A stretch of 64,000 bases of DNA from Pseudomonas shirazensis (GTDB lineage: Bacteria; Pseudomonadota; Gammaproteobacteria; Pseudomonadales; Pseudomonadaceae), in the NCBI RefSeq assembly GCF_014268785.2, contig NZ_JABWRD020000002.1, forward strand, positions 62,001 through 126,000, written 5' to 3'. Below, in pieces: positions 19,920-29,615 of the stretch. How positions within the stretch are numbered: position 1 is the stretch's first letter; every line of letters begins with the position of its first letter. The notes beneath the pieces were generated by a model. The model made no database searches, was not told the origin of the DNA, and saw only the letters and a list, made by a program, of their open reading frames with translations. The translations under genes were made by a program, and so were the position numbers.

Positions 19920-19934
19920 AGCGCTGACCGCTAC

Positions 19935-20756
19935 TTACAGATCAGCCGCCGGCGCGACCACCCGCTCCGACGGCCGGCGCGCACCGGCCACCAGTTTTTC
20001 GATGGCTTTGCTCGCCGCCACCATGCCGAACGTGGCGGTGACCATCATCACCGCGCCAAAGCCGCCGGAACAATCCAGGCGCACGCCCTCACCGACAAAG
20101 CTCTTTTGCAGGCAAACGCTGCCGTCACCCTTGGGATAACGCAGCTGCTCGCTGGAGAACACGCACGGCACGCCGTAATTGCGCGAGGTGTTGCGCGAGA
20201 AGTTGTAGTCGCGGCGCAGGGTCGAGCGCACGCGTGAGGCCAACGGGTCGTTGAAGGTCTTGTTCAGGTCGCCGATCTGGATCTGCGTGGGGTCAATCTG
20301 GCCGCCGGCGCCACCGGTGGTGACCACGGCGATCTTGCGCCGCCGGCACCAGGCAATCAACGCCGCCTTGGCCATCACGCTGTCGATGCAATCGATGACG
20401 CAGTCCATCTGCTCGGTGATGTGCTCAACCATGCTGTCACGGGTGACGAAGTCTGCCACTGCATGGACTGTGCAGGCCGGGTTGATTGCCCGCAGACGCT
20501 CGGCCATGACCTCGACTTTAGCCCGCCCTACCTGGCCTTCCAGCGCATGCGCCTGGCGGTTGGTGTTGCTCACGCAGACATCATCAAGGTCAAACAGGCT
20601 GATTTCGCCAACACCGCTGCGCGCCAGCGCCTCTGCCACCCATGAGCCGACCCCGCCGATGCCGACCACCGCCACATGGGCGTCGCGCAGGCGTTGCAGG
20701 CCTTGGTCGCCGTACAAACGGGCAACGCCGGCGAAGCGTGGATCTTCTGTGCTCAT
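19935..20756 (-). CDS. tcdA: TcdA, tRNA threonylcarbamoyladenosine dehydratase
   Basis: ATP-dependent E1-like enzyme that cyclises t6A37 of tRNA to ct6A. The 273-residue protein starts MSTEDPRFAGVARLYG, with the Rossmann ATP site VVGIGGVGSWVAEALARSG and the substrate-adenylation region DCVIDCIDSVMAK. A C-terminal membrane-associated helix region (GGFGAVMMVTATFGMVAASK) is present. The ATG at 20756 lies 22 bases after a predicted transcription start. It converges on csdA-csdE, a partnership known from E. coli. tsaB elsewhere in the window makes its t6A substrate. Confidence 0.94.
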   Translation of the reverse strand: MSTEDPRFAGVARLYGDQGLQRLRDAHVAVVGIGGVGSWVAEALARSGVGEISLFDLDDVCVSNTNRQAHALEGQVGRAKVEVMAERLRAINPACTVHAVADFVTRDSMVEHITEQMDCVIDCIDSVMAKAALIAWCRRRKIAVVTTGGAGGQIDPTQIQIGDLNKTFNDPLASRVRSTLRRDYNFSRNTSRNYGVPCVFSSEQLRYPKGDGSVCLQKSFVGEGVRLDCSGGFGAVMMVTATFGMVAASKAIEKLVAGARRPSERVVAPAADL

Positions 20757-20784
20757 GCTCGCTATCCGCAAAAAACCGGCGCGC

Positions 20785-20790
20785 ATTATA
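20785..20790 (-). promoter_or_regulatory. Candidate tcdA -10 box
   Basis: Consensus TATAAT on the minus strand (in GGCATATAATGCGC), about 30 bases upstream of the tcdA ATG. No clear -35 lies at the right spacing. The divergent 255-base gap to ndvB holds no gene I can support. Confidence 0.5.
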
Positions 20791-21011
20791 TGCCAGCTGG
20801 CGGGTTGCCGGGCCGCACGGCGCTGTTAGTTGGTAAAAAACCTGCCAATCCTGCTTTAATGTCCGATCAGAGAGTCAGACTTGGACGACAACCGAGTGGG
20901 ACCAGAGCTACATCCTCTGCGCCGAATGGCACTGCTGCTTTCTTGTCCAAGCGTAGAACGCAGCACCAGCTGGCACCCGCCCACTCCCCTCTTCGGAACC
21001 TACAATCGCTT

Positions 21012-23603
21012 ATGTCATCACGCAAATTCGGCCTCAACCTGGTAGTGGTGCTGGTCATCGCCGCGCTGTTCACCGGGTTCTGGGCGCTGATCAACCGCCC
21101 GGTGTCCGCGCCGGCCTGGCCGGAGCAGATTTCCGGCTTCTCCTACTCGCCGTTTCGCCTGGGTGAAAGCCCGCAAAAGGGCCAGTACCCGAGCGAGCAG
21201 GAGATGCGCCAGGACCTCGAGCAGTTGAGCAAACTGACCGACAGTATCCGTATCTATACCGTCGAAGGCACCCAGGCCGAAGTCCCGCGGCTGGCTGAGG
21301 AATTCGGCCTGCGCGTCACCCTGGGTATCTGGATCAGTCCGGACCTTGAGCGCAACGAGCGCGAGATCAGCAAGGCCATCGAGCTGGCCAACAGCTCGCG
21401 CAGCGTGGTGCGGGTGGTGGTTGGCAACGAGGCGCTGTTCCGCAAGGAGGTCACCCCCGAGGCGCTGATTCAGTACCTGGATCGGGTCCGCGCGGCGGTC
21501 AAGGTGCCGGTGACCACCAGTGAGCAGTGGCATATCTGGAAAGAAAACCCGGAGCTTGCACCCCACGTCGACCTGATCGCCGCGCACATCCTGCCGTACT
21601 GGGAGTTTGTGCCAATGCAGGATTCGGTCGAGTTCGTGCTTGATCGCGCCCGTGAGCTCAAGCAGCAGTTCCCGCGCAAACCGCTGCTGCTGTCGGAGGT
21701 TGGCTGGCCGAGCAACGGCCGCATGCGCGGCGGCGCCGATGCTACCCAGGCCGACCAGGCCATCTACCTGCGCACGCTGGTCAACACCCTAAACCGGCGT
21801 GGTTACAACTACTTCGTCATCGAAGCCTACGACCAACCGTGGAAGGCCAGCGATGAAGGCTCGGTGGGCGCCTACTGGGGCGTGTTCAACGCCGAGCGCC
21901 AGCAGAAATTCAACTTCGAAGGGCCGGTGGTGGCGATTCCGCAGTGGCGTGCCCTTGCGGTCGCTTCGGTGGTGCTGGCGATGCTCGCCCTGACCATCCT
22001 GCTGATCGATGGCTCGGCGCTACGCCAACGCGGGCGCACCTTCCTCACCTTCATTACCTTCCTCTGTGGCTCGGTGCTGGTGTGGATCGCCTACGACTAC
22101 AGCCAGCAATACAGCACCTGGTTCAGCCTGATCGTCGGTTTCCTGCTGGCGCTGGGGGCGATTGGTGTGTTCATCGTGTTGATGACCGAAGCCCATGAAC
22201 TGGCCGAAACGGTGTGGACGGCCAAGCGCCGTCGCGAATTCCTGCCGGTGCAGGGCGACAGCGCCTACCGGCCGAAAGTGTCGGTGCACGTGCCCTGCTA
22301 TAACGAGCCACCGGAGATGGTCAAACAGACCCTCGACGCCCTCGCCGCGCTCGACTACCCCGACTATGAAGTGCTGGTGATCGACAACAACACAAAGGAC
22401 CCGGCCGTGTGGGAGCCGCTCAAGGCCCACTGCGAACTGCTCGGTGAGCGCTTCAAGTTCTTCCACGTTGCGCCGCTGGCCGGCTTCAAGGGCGGCGCGC
22501 TGAACTACCTGCTGCCGCACACGGCCAAGGACGCCGAAGTGATCGCCGTGATCGACTCGGACTACTGCGTCGACCGCAACTGGCTCAAGCACATGGTGCC
22601 GCACTTCGCCGACCCGAAGATCGCCGTGGTGCAGTCGCCGCAGGACTACCGCGACCAGCACGAAAGCGCCTTCAAGAAGCTCTGCTACAGCGAATACAAA
22701 GGCTTCTTCCACATCGGCATGGTCACCCGCAACGACCGTGACGCGATCATCCAGCACGGCACCATGACCATGACCCGGCGTTCGGTGCTGGAAGAACTCG
22801 GCTGGGCCGACTGGTGCATCTGCGAAGACGCCGAGCTGGGCTTGCGCGTGTTCGAAAAAGGCTTGTCTGCCGCCTACGCGCACAACAGCTACGGCAAGGG
22901 CCTGATGCCCGACACCTTCATCGACTTCAAGAAGCAGCGCTTCCGCTGGGCCTACGGCGCGATCCAGATCATCAAGCACCACGCCCGCGCCCTGCTGCAG
23001 GGCAAGGGCAGTGAACTGACCCGCGGCCAGCGCTATCACTTCCTCGCCGGCTGGTTGCCGTGGGTCGCCGATGGCATGAACATCTTCTTCACCGTCGGTG
23101 CGCTGCTGTGGTCGGCAGCAATGATCATCGTCCCGCACCGGGTCGATCCACCGCTGATGATCTTTGCCATCCCGCCGCTGGCGCTGTTCTTCTTCAAGGT
23201 CGGCAAGATCCTGTTCCTCTACCGTCGTGCGGTGGGCGTTAACCTCAAGGACGCCTTCGCTGCTGCCCTGGCCGGGCTGGCGCTGTCGCATACGATTGCC
23301 AAGGCCGTGCTGTACGGTTTCTTCACCAGCAGCATGCCGTTCTTCCGCACGCCGAAGAACGCCGACAGCCATGGTTTGCTGGTGGCGATTTCCGAGGCGC
23401 GCGAAGAGCTGTTCATCATGCTCTTGCTGTGGGGCGCTGCCGGTGGCATCTACCTGGTGCAGGGCTTGCCGAGTTCGGACATGCGCTTCTGGGTGGCCAT
23501 GCTGCTGGTGCAATCGCTGCCGTATCTGGCCGCGCTGATCATGGCCTTCCTGTCGTCGCTGCCCAAACCGGCAAGCAATGCCGCACAAGCCTCGACTGCC
23601 TGA
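21012..23603 (+). CDS. ndvB: NdvB-type beta-(1,3)-glucan synthase: GH17-like domain fused to GT2 glycosyltransferase
   Basis: An 863-residue inner-membrane protein. A membrane anchor (about 8-27) is followed by a periplasmic glycoside-hydrolase-17-like domain (about 35-305; VVVGNEALFRKEVTPE and LLLSEVGWPSNG hold the two catalytic-type glutamates). Two or three membrane helices (about 315-395) precede a GT2 catalytic domain with VHVPCYNEPPEM, IDSDYCVDRNW (DxD), CEDAELGLRVFEKG and KQRFRWAYG, then more membrane helices. P. aeruginosa ndvB (PA1163), next to dapE there as here, makes periplasmic beta-(1,3)-glucans linked to biofilm antibiotic tolerance. ATG at 21012 was chosen because upstream codons read into non-coding sequence. 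Confidence 0.9.
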   Translation: MSSRKFGLNLVVVLVIAALFTGFWALINRPVSAPAWPEQISGFSYSPFRLGESPQKGQYPSEQEMRQDLEQLSKLTDSIRIYTVEGTQAEVPRLAEEFGLRVTLGIWISPDLERNEREISKAIELANSSRSVVRVVVGNEALFRKEVTPEALIQYLDRVRAAVKVPVTTSEQWHIWKENPELAPHVDLIAAHILPYWEFVPMQDSVEFVLDRARELKQQFPRKPLLLSEVGWPSNGRMRGGADATQADQAIYLRTLVNTLNRRGYNYFVIEAYDQPWKASDEGSVGAYWGVFNAERQQKFNFEGPVVAIPQWRALAVASVVLAMLALTILLIDGSALRQRGRTFLTFITFLCGSVLVWIAYDYSQQYSTWFSLIVGFLLALGAIGVFIVLMTEAHELAETVWTAKRRREFLPVQGDSAYRPKVSVHVPCYNEPPEMVKQTLDALAALDYPDYEVLVIDNNTKDPAVWEPLKAHCELLGERFKFFHVAPLAGFKGGALNYLLPHTAKDAEVIAVIDSDYCVDRNWLKHMVPHFADPKIAVVQSPQDYRDQHESAFKKLCYSEYKGFFHIGMVTRNDRDAIIQHGTMTMTRRSVLEELGWADWCICEDAELGLRVFEKGLSAAYAHNSYGKGLMPDTFIDFKKQRFRWAYGAIQIIKHHARALLQGKGSELTRGQRYHFLAGWLPWVADGMNIFFTVGALLWSAAMIIVPHRVDPPLMIFAIPPLALFFFKVGKILFLYRRAVGVNLKDAFAAALAGLALSHTIAKAVLYGFFTSSMPFFRTPKNADSHGLLVAISEAREELFIMLLLWGAAGGIYLVQGLPSSDMRFWVAMLLVQSLPYLAALIMAFLSSLPKPASNAAQASTA

Positions 23604-23615
23604 CCACAAAGGCCA

Positions 23616-23645
23616 CCCGCCGGCACCCTGAAGGTGCCCGGCGGG
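23616..23645 (+). terminator. Hairpin after ndvB
   Basis: A GC-rich stem CCCGCCGGCACC pairs with GGTGCCCGGCGGG (one bulged C) around a CTGAA loop, 13 bases after the ndvB stop. It is followed only by CGCATTTGATA, so termination may be incomplete. It separates ndvB from dapE. Confidence 0.5.
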
Positions 23646-23706
23646 CGCATTTGATATAAGATAACGCGCCTGTTTTTTCGTCCTTGCCTTGCCCCCGGAG
23701 TTCCCC

Positions 23707-24858
23707 ATGACGGCCCCCGCCGAGCTCTCGCCTACCCTTCAACTGGCCTGCGACCTGATCCGTCGTCCCTCGGTGACCCCGGTCGATGCCGACTGCCAGA
23801 CCCAGATGATGAACCGCCTGGGCGCTGTCGGCTTCCAGCTTGAACCGATGCGCATCGAAGACGTCGACAACTTCTGGGCCACCCATGGCAGTAAGGACGG
23901 CCCGGTGTTGTGTTTTGCCGGCCACACCGACGTGGTCCCGACCGGCCCGGTGCAGCAGTGGCAACATGAGCCGTTCCAGGCACTGATCGATGCCGACGGC
24001 ATGCTCTGCGGCCGCGGCGCTGCCGACATGAAGGGCAGCCTGGCATCGATGGTGGTGGCCAGCGAGCGTTTTGTGCACGACTACCCCAACCACCGCGGCA
24101 AGGTCGCCTTTCTCATCACCAGCGACGAAGAAGGCCCCGCCCATCACGGCACCAAAGCCGTCGTCGAGCGCCTGGTCGCACGCAACGAGCGCCTCGACTG
24201 GTGCATCGTCGGCGAGCCATCGAGCACCAATTTGCTCGGTGACGTGGTCAAGAACGGCCGCCGCGGCTCGCTCGGTGCCAAGCTGACCGTACGCGGCAAG
24301 CAGGGCCACGTTGCCTATCCGCACCTGGCGCGCAACCCGATCCACCTGGCGGCGCCAGCGCTGGCCGAACTGGCAGCAGAGCATTGGGACGAAGGCAATG
24401 CGTTCTTCCCGCCGACCAGCTTCCAGATCTCCAACCTCAATTCCGGCACCGGCGCGACCAACGTCGTGCCTGGCGACCTGACTGCGCTGTTCAACTTCCG
24501 TTTCTCCACCGAGTCGACCGTCGAACGCCTGCAGGCGCGGGTGGCGGCGATTCTCGACAAGCACCAGCTGGACTGGTCGATCGATTGGGCGCTGTCGGGC
24601 CTGCCGTTCCTCACCGAGCCGGGTGAACTGCTCGACGCGGTAGCGGCCAGCATCAAGGCCGTCACCGACCGCGACACCCAGCCATCGACCAGCGGCGGCA
24701 CCTCCGACGGCCGCTTCATCGCCACCATGGGTACTCAGGTGGTCGAGCTCGGCCCGGTCAACGCCACTATCCACCAGGTCGACGAGCGCATCCTGGCCAG
24801 CGATCTCGACCTGCTGACCGAGATCTACTACCAGACCCTGGTGCGGTTGCTCGCCTGA
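23707..24858 (+). CDS. dapE: DapE, succinyl-diaminopimelate desuccinylase
   Basis: Di-zinc M20-family hydrolase that releases succinate from N-succinyl-LL-diaminopimelate. The 383-residue protein shows the metal-ligand motifs [24 protein letters not shown] and [15 protein letters not shown]; the last holds the general-base glutamate. The C-terminal [11 protein letters not shown] motif is present. ATG at 23707 gives [18 protein letters not shown], the family N-terminus. Its TGA overlaps the rlmA ATG by one base, suggesting coupling. Confidence 0.96.
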   Translation: MTAPAELSPTLQLACDLIRRPSVTPVDADCQTQMMNRLGAVGFQLEPMRIEDVDNFWATHGSKDGPVLCFAGHTDVVPTGPVQQWQHEPFQALIDADGMLCGRGAADMKGSLASMVVASERFVHDYPNHRGKVAFLITSDEEGPAHHGTKAVVERLVARNERLDWCIVGEPSSTNLLGDVVKNGRRGSLGAKLTVRGKQGHVAYPHLARNPIHLAAPALAELAAEHWDEGNAFFPPTSFQISNLNSGTGATNVVPGDLTALFNFRFSTESTVERLQARVAAILDKHQLDWSIDWALSGLPFLTEPGELLDAVAASIKAVTDRDTQPSTSGGTSDGRFIATMGTQVVELGPVNATIHQVDERILASDLDLLTEIYYQTLVRLLA

Positions 24859-25670
24859 TGCTCATCTGCCCTCTTTGCCAGGCGGCCCTGGCAGCGCTGG
24901 AAAACGGTGTCGCGTGCAGCGCCGGCCATCGCTTCGACCGTGCTCGCCAGGGTTATCTGAACCTGTTGCCGGTGCAGCACAAGAACAGCCGTGATCCAGG
25001 TGACAATCAGGCGATGGTCGAGGCCCGCCGTGACTTTCTCGACGGTGGCCACTATGCACCGGTCGCCGAGCGCCTGGCGCAGCTGGCTGCCGAGCGCCAG
25101 CCCGGCGCCTGGCTGGATATCGGCTGCGGCGAAGGCTATTACACCGCGCAGCTCGCCAATGCCCTGCCGGCGGCCCAGGGTTACGCCCTGGATATTTCCC
25201 GTGAAGCGGTTAAACGCGCCTGCAAGCGCGCGCCGCAGGTGACCTGGATGGTCGCCAGCATGGCCCGCGTACCCCTGGCCGATGCCAGCTGCCAGTTCAT
25301 CGCCAGCGTTTTCAGCCCGCTCGACTGGCAGGAGGCCTTGCGCCTGCTCAGCCCCGGCGGCGGCCTGATGCGGGTCGGCCCGACCAGCGGTCACCTGATG
25401 GAACTGCGCGAGGTGCTTTACGATGAAGTGCGTCCGTATGCTGACGACAAACACCTGGCACTGGTGCCAGCGGGAATGGTCCATGCTCACAGCGAAACCC
25501 TCGAGTTTCGCCTCAGCCTGGCCGCACCCAAGGCTCGCGCCGACCTGCTGGCGATGACCCCGCACGGCTGGCGAGCAAGCGCTGAAAAGCGCGCGCTGGT
25601 GATCGACCAGGCCGCGCCGTTCGAGGTGACCGTTTCCATGCGTTATGACTATTTCCTGCGCCAATCCTGA
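24858..25670 (+). CDS. rlmA: RlmA, 23S rRNA (guanine-N1)-methyltransferase (G745 type)
   Basis: SAM-dependent methyltransferase modifying a guanine in helix 35 of 23S rRNA. The 270-residue protein has the N-terminal zinc finger C4, C7, C20 and H24 (LICPLCQ ... ACSAGH), then the SAM motif WLDIGCGEGYYT and FSPLDW in the catalytic domain. Position of the finger matches E. coli RrmA. It is translationally coupled to dapE. In Gram-negatives RlmA targets G745; the exact target here is inferred. Confidence 0.92.
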   Translation: MLICPLCQAALAALENGVACSAGHRFDRARQGYLNLLPVQHKNSRDPGDNQAMVEARRDFLDGGHYAPVAERLAQLAAERQPGAWLDIGCGEGYYTAQLANALPAAQGYALDISREAVKRACKRAPQVTWMVASMARVPLADASCQFIASVFSPLDWQEALRLLSPGGGLMRVGPTSGHLMELREVLYDEVRPYADDKHLALVPAGMVHAHSETLEFRLSLAAPKARADLLAMTPHGWRASAEKRALVIDQAAPFEVTVSMRYDYFLRQS

Positions 25671-25687
25671 GCACACCGGAGCCCTTT

Positions 25688-26065
25688 ATGCGTCAACCTG
25701 ATATCGAGATCTACCTGAAGGACACCGACGTCGACCACAAGCAGATTGCCCAGTGGTTGGTCGAGGCCTTGGGCCCGTGCACCGAATGGACCCAGAAAGG
25801 CCTGACCTGGAAATGCCAGGCCGGTAACATCCCGGTGACCTGGTTACCGAAGGCTGTAGGGAAATGGAACAGCCTCTACCTGGAAAGCGACCAGACCCCG
25901 TGGGAAGACGACATTGCCTGCGCACGCGCAGCCTTTGCCGCACTCAACGTCGAAGTGCGTTGTGCACCGGGCAGCTGGAGCGAAGAACACGGGGAAGAGG
26001 ATGCCGACCGTTGGGTCCGCATCAGCGCCGATGGTGAAGAGGAAATCACCTGGCGCACGCAGTAA
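25688..26065 (+). CDS. Conserved hypothetical protein, 125 aa
   Basis: I do not recognise a domain. The protein (MRQPDIEIYLKDTDVDHKQI) is soluble, acidic and Trp-rich, with no signal peptide or membrane segment. The order of a basic central part (WKCQAGNIPVTWLPKAVGKW) and an acidic C-terminus is regular, and codon use matches neighbours, so it is a real gene. It lies 17 bases after rlmA on the same strand and may be the last gene of dapE-rlmA. A small cytoplasmic accessory protein is all that can be said. Confidence 0.8.
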   Translation: MRQPDIEIYLKDTDVDHKQIAQWLVEALGPCTEWTQKGLTWKCQAGNIPVTWLPKAVGKWNSLYLESDQTPWEDDIACARAAFAALNVEVRCAPGSWSEEHGEEDADRWVRISADGEEEITWRTQ

Positions 26066-26102
26066 TACTGCGAGAGGGATGTAACAGGAGCAATCGCATC
26101 AG

Positions 26103-26130
26103 GCTGCAAGTTCCACGGTCAACTTGCAGC
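26103..26130. terminator. Inverted repeat between two convergent genes
   Basis: A perfect 10-bp inverted repeat (GCTGCAAGTT and AACTTGCAGC) with an 8-base loop lies between the convergent ends of the 125-aa gene and the cold-shock gene. Neither side has a strong T-run. It may serve as a bidirectional terminator or be a repeat-type hairpin. Confidence 0.45.
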
Positions 26131-26151
26131 TTGAGGCTTGCCAACCAGCGC

Positions 26152-26361
26152 TTACAGGCCCACTACATCCTCGGCCTGGAGACCTTTCTGGCCTTGGGTG
26201 AGGTTGTATTCAACCTGTTGCCCTTCGACCAGCGAGCGATGCCCTTCACCACGAATCGCCCGATAGTGGACGAATACATCGGCCCCATCTTCGCGCTGAA
26301 TGAAGCCATAACCCTTGGCATCGTTGAACCACTTTACATTCCCAGTCTCACGAGACGACAT
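26152..26361 (-). CDS. Cold-shock domain protein (CspA/CapB type)
   Basis: A 69-residue single cold-shock (OB-fold) domain that binds single-stranded RNA or DNA and melts RNA structure. RNP1 is KGYGFIQ and RNP2 is [22 protein letters not shown] is the family signature. ATG at 26361 ([12 protein letters not shown]) has GGAG 9 bases upstream. Its 5' leader is about 100 bases, as in thermosensing csp genes. It is divergent from plsB. VHYRAI replaces the usual VHFSAI. Confidence 0.95.
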   Translation of the reverse strand: MSSRETGNVKWFNDAKGYGFIQREDGADVFVHYRAIRGEGHRSLVEGQQVEYNLTQGQKGLQAEDVVGL

Positions 26362-26462
26362 CTGAACTACTCCAGTTTTTTTATTGTGAAGATCGCCTTG
26401 CAGGCACTGGGTTTTCCCCGTGCCGACGCCGCTTGCTGAAATATCCTGCAAGGGGCGGACCG

Positions 26463-26468
26463 AGTATA
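26463..26468 (-). promoter_or_regulatory. Candidate cold-shock gene -10 box
   Basis: TATACT on the minus strand, with TGAATT 17 bases upstream as a poor -35. It would give a leader of roughly 95 bases, which fits the long untranslated leaders of csp mRNAs. The 232-base divergent gap to plsB shows nothing else I can support. Confidence 0.35.
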
Positions 26469-26593
26469 TGACAGAGAACAAAGAAAATTCATGACAGGCC
26501 TGTTGAATGCGGTTTTTTGCTGAACTTGCGCAGATACGGCAGACTCACTGACTGCAAATCGATCCGAAATTCTTCCCAGGGCCCACACATCAC

Positions 26594-29083
26594 ATGACCC
26601 GTTCCCCCCTGCGCCGCCTGATCTTCGGCGCCCTGCGCCGCGTGCTTTACCTGTGGGTACGCTCCGAGACCATCAATCAGTCATCGCTGACCCTAAAGCT
26701 CGACCGCAGCCGCCCGGTGTTCTATGCCCTGCCCTCGCCGTCGCTGACCGACCTAGCGGTGCTCGACCGCGAATGCACCAAAGCGGGGCTGCCGCGACCA
26801 GTGTTGCCCGTTGTGGTTGGCCCGCTGCACGAGCCTGCGGCGTTTTTCTATCTGACCCCTGAGCCGGACTGGCTCGGCCGCCACGACAAACGCGGCGCGC
26901 CACCGACCCTGGAGCGGCTGGTCGAAGCAGTCAGCCAGCATGCCGAAGAAGACGCACAGATCATCCCGGTCAGCGTGTTCTGGGGGCAGACCCCGGCCAG
27001 TGAATCGAGCCCATGGAAGCTGCTGTTTGCCGACAGCTGGGCGGTAACCGGACGCCTGCGTCGCTTGCTCACTATCATCATGCTCGGGCGCAAGACCCGC
27101 GTGCAGTTCTCGGCGCCGATCCACCTGCGCGAGCTGGTCGAGCACAACAAGGGCCATGCGCGTACCGTACGCATGGCCCAGCGCCTGATGCGCGTGCACT
27201 TTCGCAACCTCAAGAGCGCGGTCATCGGCCCGGACATTTCGCACCGGCGCAACCTGGTCAAAGGCCTGATCCACGACCAGCAGGTGCGTCAAGCCATCGC
27301 CGAGGAGGCAGAACGCGAGCAGATTCCGCTGGCGAAAGCCGAGGCGCGAGCGCTGCGCTACGGCAACGAAATTGCCTCGGACTACACCTACACCGCGATC
27401 CGCTTTCTTGAAGTGGTGCTGAGCTGGTTCTGGAACAAGATCTACGACGGCATCAAGGTCAACAACATCGAGCAGGTGCAAGGCATCGCTCCCGGCCACG
27501 AGGTGATCTATGTGCCCTGCCACCGCAGCCACATCGACTACCTGCTGCTGTCCTACCTGCTGTTTCGCAACGGCCTGACGCCACCCCACGTAGCCGCGGG
27601 CATCAACCTCAACATGCCGGTCATCGGCAGCCTGCTGCGCCGTGGCGGGGCGTTCTTCATGCGCCGTACGTTCAAGGGCAACCCGCTGTACACCGCGGTG
27701 TTCAACGAATACTTGCACACACTGTTCAGCAAGGGCTTCCCGGTCGAATACTTCGTCGAAGGCGGCCGCTCGCGCACCGGGCGCATGCTGCAGCCACGCA
27801 CCGGCATGCTGGCGATTACTCTGCGCAGTTTCCTGCGCTCGTCGCGCACACCGATCGTGTTCGTGCCGGTGTACATCGGCTATGAGCGGGTGCTTGAAGG
27901 CCGCACCTACCTGGGCGAGCTGCGTGGGGCGAGCAAGAAAAAAGAATCCATCTTCGACATCTTCAAGGTCATCGGCGCGCTCAAGCAGCGCTACGGCCAG
28001 GTGTCGGTTAACTTCGGCGAGCCGATCCGCCTGGCCGGCTTCCTCGATGAGCAGCGCCCAGGCTGGCGCGAAGAGGATCACGGCGAGCAGTTTCGTCCGG
28101 CCTGGTTGAACGACACCACCCACCGCCTGGGCGAAACCGTGGCCCGCCACCTCAACGAAGCCGCGGCGGTCAATCCGGTCAACCTGGTCGCGCTGGCATT
28201 GCTCTCGACCAGCCGTCACGCGCTCGACGAAAGCGCGCTGGTGCGGGTGCTCGACCTGTACCTGAGCTTGCTGCGTGAAGTGCCCTATTCGGCGCATACC
28301 ACCCTGCCTGAGGGCGATGGCATGGCCTTGATCAGCCACGTCAAAGGCATGAACCTGCTGTCCGAGCAGAACGATGCCATGGGCCGCATCCTCTATCTGG
28401 ATGAAGCCAACGCGGTGCTGATGACCTATTACCGCAACAACGTACTGCACATCTTTGCCCTGCCGGCGCTGCTGGCGAGCTTCTTCCAGAGCAGCTCACG
28501 GATCAGCCGCGAGCTGATCGGCCAGTACGTCAAGGCGCTGTATCCGTACCTGCAAGCTGAGCTGTTCCTGCGCTGGACGCCCGAGCAACTCGACGAAACC
28601 ATCGATCACTGGCTCGACGCGCTGGTTGCCCAAGGCCTGCTGCGGGTGGAAAACGGCGTCTACCTGCGCCCGGCACCGAGTTCGCGTGCGTTCGTATTGC
28701 TGACGCTGCTTTCGCGAACCATCACCCAGGCCCTGCAGCGCTATTACATGGCGACCTCGCTCTTGGTCAACAATGGCCAGCAGACCCTGACCGCCGAGGA
28801 ACTGGAAGACCTCTGTGTGATAATGGCCCAGCGGCTGTCGATCCTGCATGGCCTGAATGCACCGGAGTTCTTCGACAAGAGCCTGTTCCGCCACTTCATC
28901 CAGACCTTGCTCCAGCAAGGCGTGCTGCGGCCCGCCGGCAACGGCAAGCTCAGCCATCACGACAAGCTCGGCGAACTGGCCGAGGGTGTGGCCAAGCGCG
29001 TGCTGTCGGCCGAGCTGCGCCTGTCGATTCGCCAGGTGGCGCTGCACCGCGAAATAGAAGGTGTGGAGCAAATCCCCACCTGA
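26594..29083 (+). CDS. plsB: PlsB, glycerol-3-phosphate 1-O-acyltransferase
   Basis: Inner-membrane enzyme that acylates sn-glycerol 3-phosphate to lysophosphatidate, the first step of phospholipid synthesis. The 829-residue protein has the four acyltransferase blocks: [10 protein letters not shown] (HX4D), [20 protein letters not shown] and the later [13 protein letters not shown]. The product pathway leads to phosphatidate, the substrate of CdsA. ATG at 26594 gives [16 protein letters not shown]. Normal family length, no defects. Confidence 0.96.
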   Translation: MTRSPLRRLIFGALRRVLYLWVRSETINQSSLTLKLDRSRPVFYALPSPSLTDLAVLDRECTKAGLPRPVLPVVVGPLHEPAAFFYLTPEPDWLGRHDKRGAPPTLERLVEAVSQHAEEDAQIIPVSVFWGQTPASESSPWKLLFADSWAVTGRLRRLLTIIMLGRKTRVQFSAPIHLRELVEHNKGHARTVRMAQRLMRVHFRNLKSAVIGPDISHRRNLVKGLIHDQQVRQAIAEEAEREQIPLAKAEARALRYGNEIASDYTYTAIRFLEVVLSWFWNKIYDGIKVNNIEQVQGIAPGHEVIYVPCHRSHIDYLLLSYLLFRNGLTPPHVAAGINLNMPVIGSLLRRGGAFFMRRTFKGNPLYTAVFNEYLHTLFSKGFPVEYFVEGGRSRTGRMLQPRTGMLAITLRSFLRSSRTPIVFVPVYIGYERVLEGRTYLGELRGASKKKESIFDIFKVIGALKQRYGQVSVNFGEPIRLAGFLDEQRPGWREEDHGEQFRPAWLNDTTHRLGETVARHLNEAAAVNPVNLVALALLSTSRHALDESALVRVLDLYLSLLREVPYSAHTTLPEGDGMALISHVKGMNLLSEQNDAMGRILYLDEANAVLMTYYRNNVLHIFALPALLASFFQSSSRISRELIGQYVKALYPYLQAELFLRWTPEQLDETIDHWLDALVAQGLLRVENGVYLRPAPSSRAFVLLTLLSRTITQALQRYYMATSLLVNNGQQTLTAEELEDLCVIMAQRLSILHGLNAPEFFDKSLFRHFIQTLLQQGVLRPAGNGKLSHHDKLGELAEGVAKRVLSAELRLSIRQVALHREIEGVEQIPT

Positions 29084-29181
29084 GTGCAAACTCTTGGCCG
29101 CGACTGCCGCGACCTTGGCAGGAAAATCCGCTACAGTCCCCGGGGTTGGTCACAAGCCGACCCCAGGACTACGGAGAATCC

Positions 29182-29580
29182 ATGAAAAAGCTCTTTATGC
29201 TGTGCTGCGCCTCTCTGCTTGCAGCCTGCTCCAGCAACAGCCCGGCACCACAGGCCAGCCTTGATGGCGAAGTGTTGTACCTGCAGCGCATTGCCCTGCC
29301 GCCAGCCGCTACTCTCAGCGTCAGCTTGCAGGATGTGTCGCTGATGGACGCCCCAGCCGTGACCCTGGCCAGCCAGGCCGGCCCGATCAAAGGCAACGTG
29401 CCGCTGCCGTTCCACCTGAGCTACGACCCGGCTCAGGTCAAACCGGGACACCGCTACGCGGTCAGTGCCCGCATCGAGTATCAAGGCCAACTATTGTTCA
29501 TCAGCACCGAACAGCACAGCGTCGCGCTCGACGGCAGCGACCAGCAGCCGCTGCGGATCAAAGTCGACCCGGCTCGCTGA
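29182..29580 (+). CDS. YbaY-family lipoprotein
   Basis: A 132-residue lipoprotein. The signal peptide MKKLFMLCCASLLAAC carries a lipobox with the lipidated cysteine at residue 16. The rest (DGEVLYLQRIALPPAATLSV) matches the YbaY/type III secretion pilotin-like beta-sandwich family; function is not established. ATG at 29182 has GGAGA 5 bases upstream; an upstream in-frame GTG is not needed. It lies between plsB and the DUF4197 gene and looks co-oriented rather than functionally linked. Confidence 0.85.
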   Translation: MKKLFMLCCASLLAACSSNSPAPQASLDGEVLYLQRIALPPAATLSVSLQDVSLMDAPAVTLASQAGPIKGNVPLPFHLSYDPAQVKPGHRYAVSARIEYQGQLLFISTEQHSVALDGSDQQPLRIKVDPAR

Positions 29581-29615
29581 GCCCTGCACCTATTCACTGT
29601 CATAAGGAATAATCC

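Noticed and set aside
22020..23708. A 562-codon frame opposite ndvB
   Set aside because: Antisense shadow with low-complexity His/Gln/Val-rich translation.
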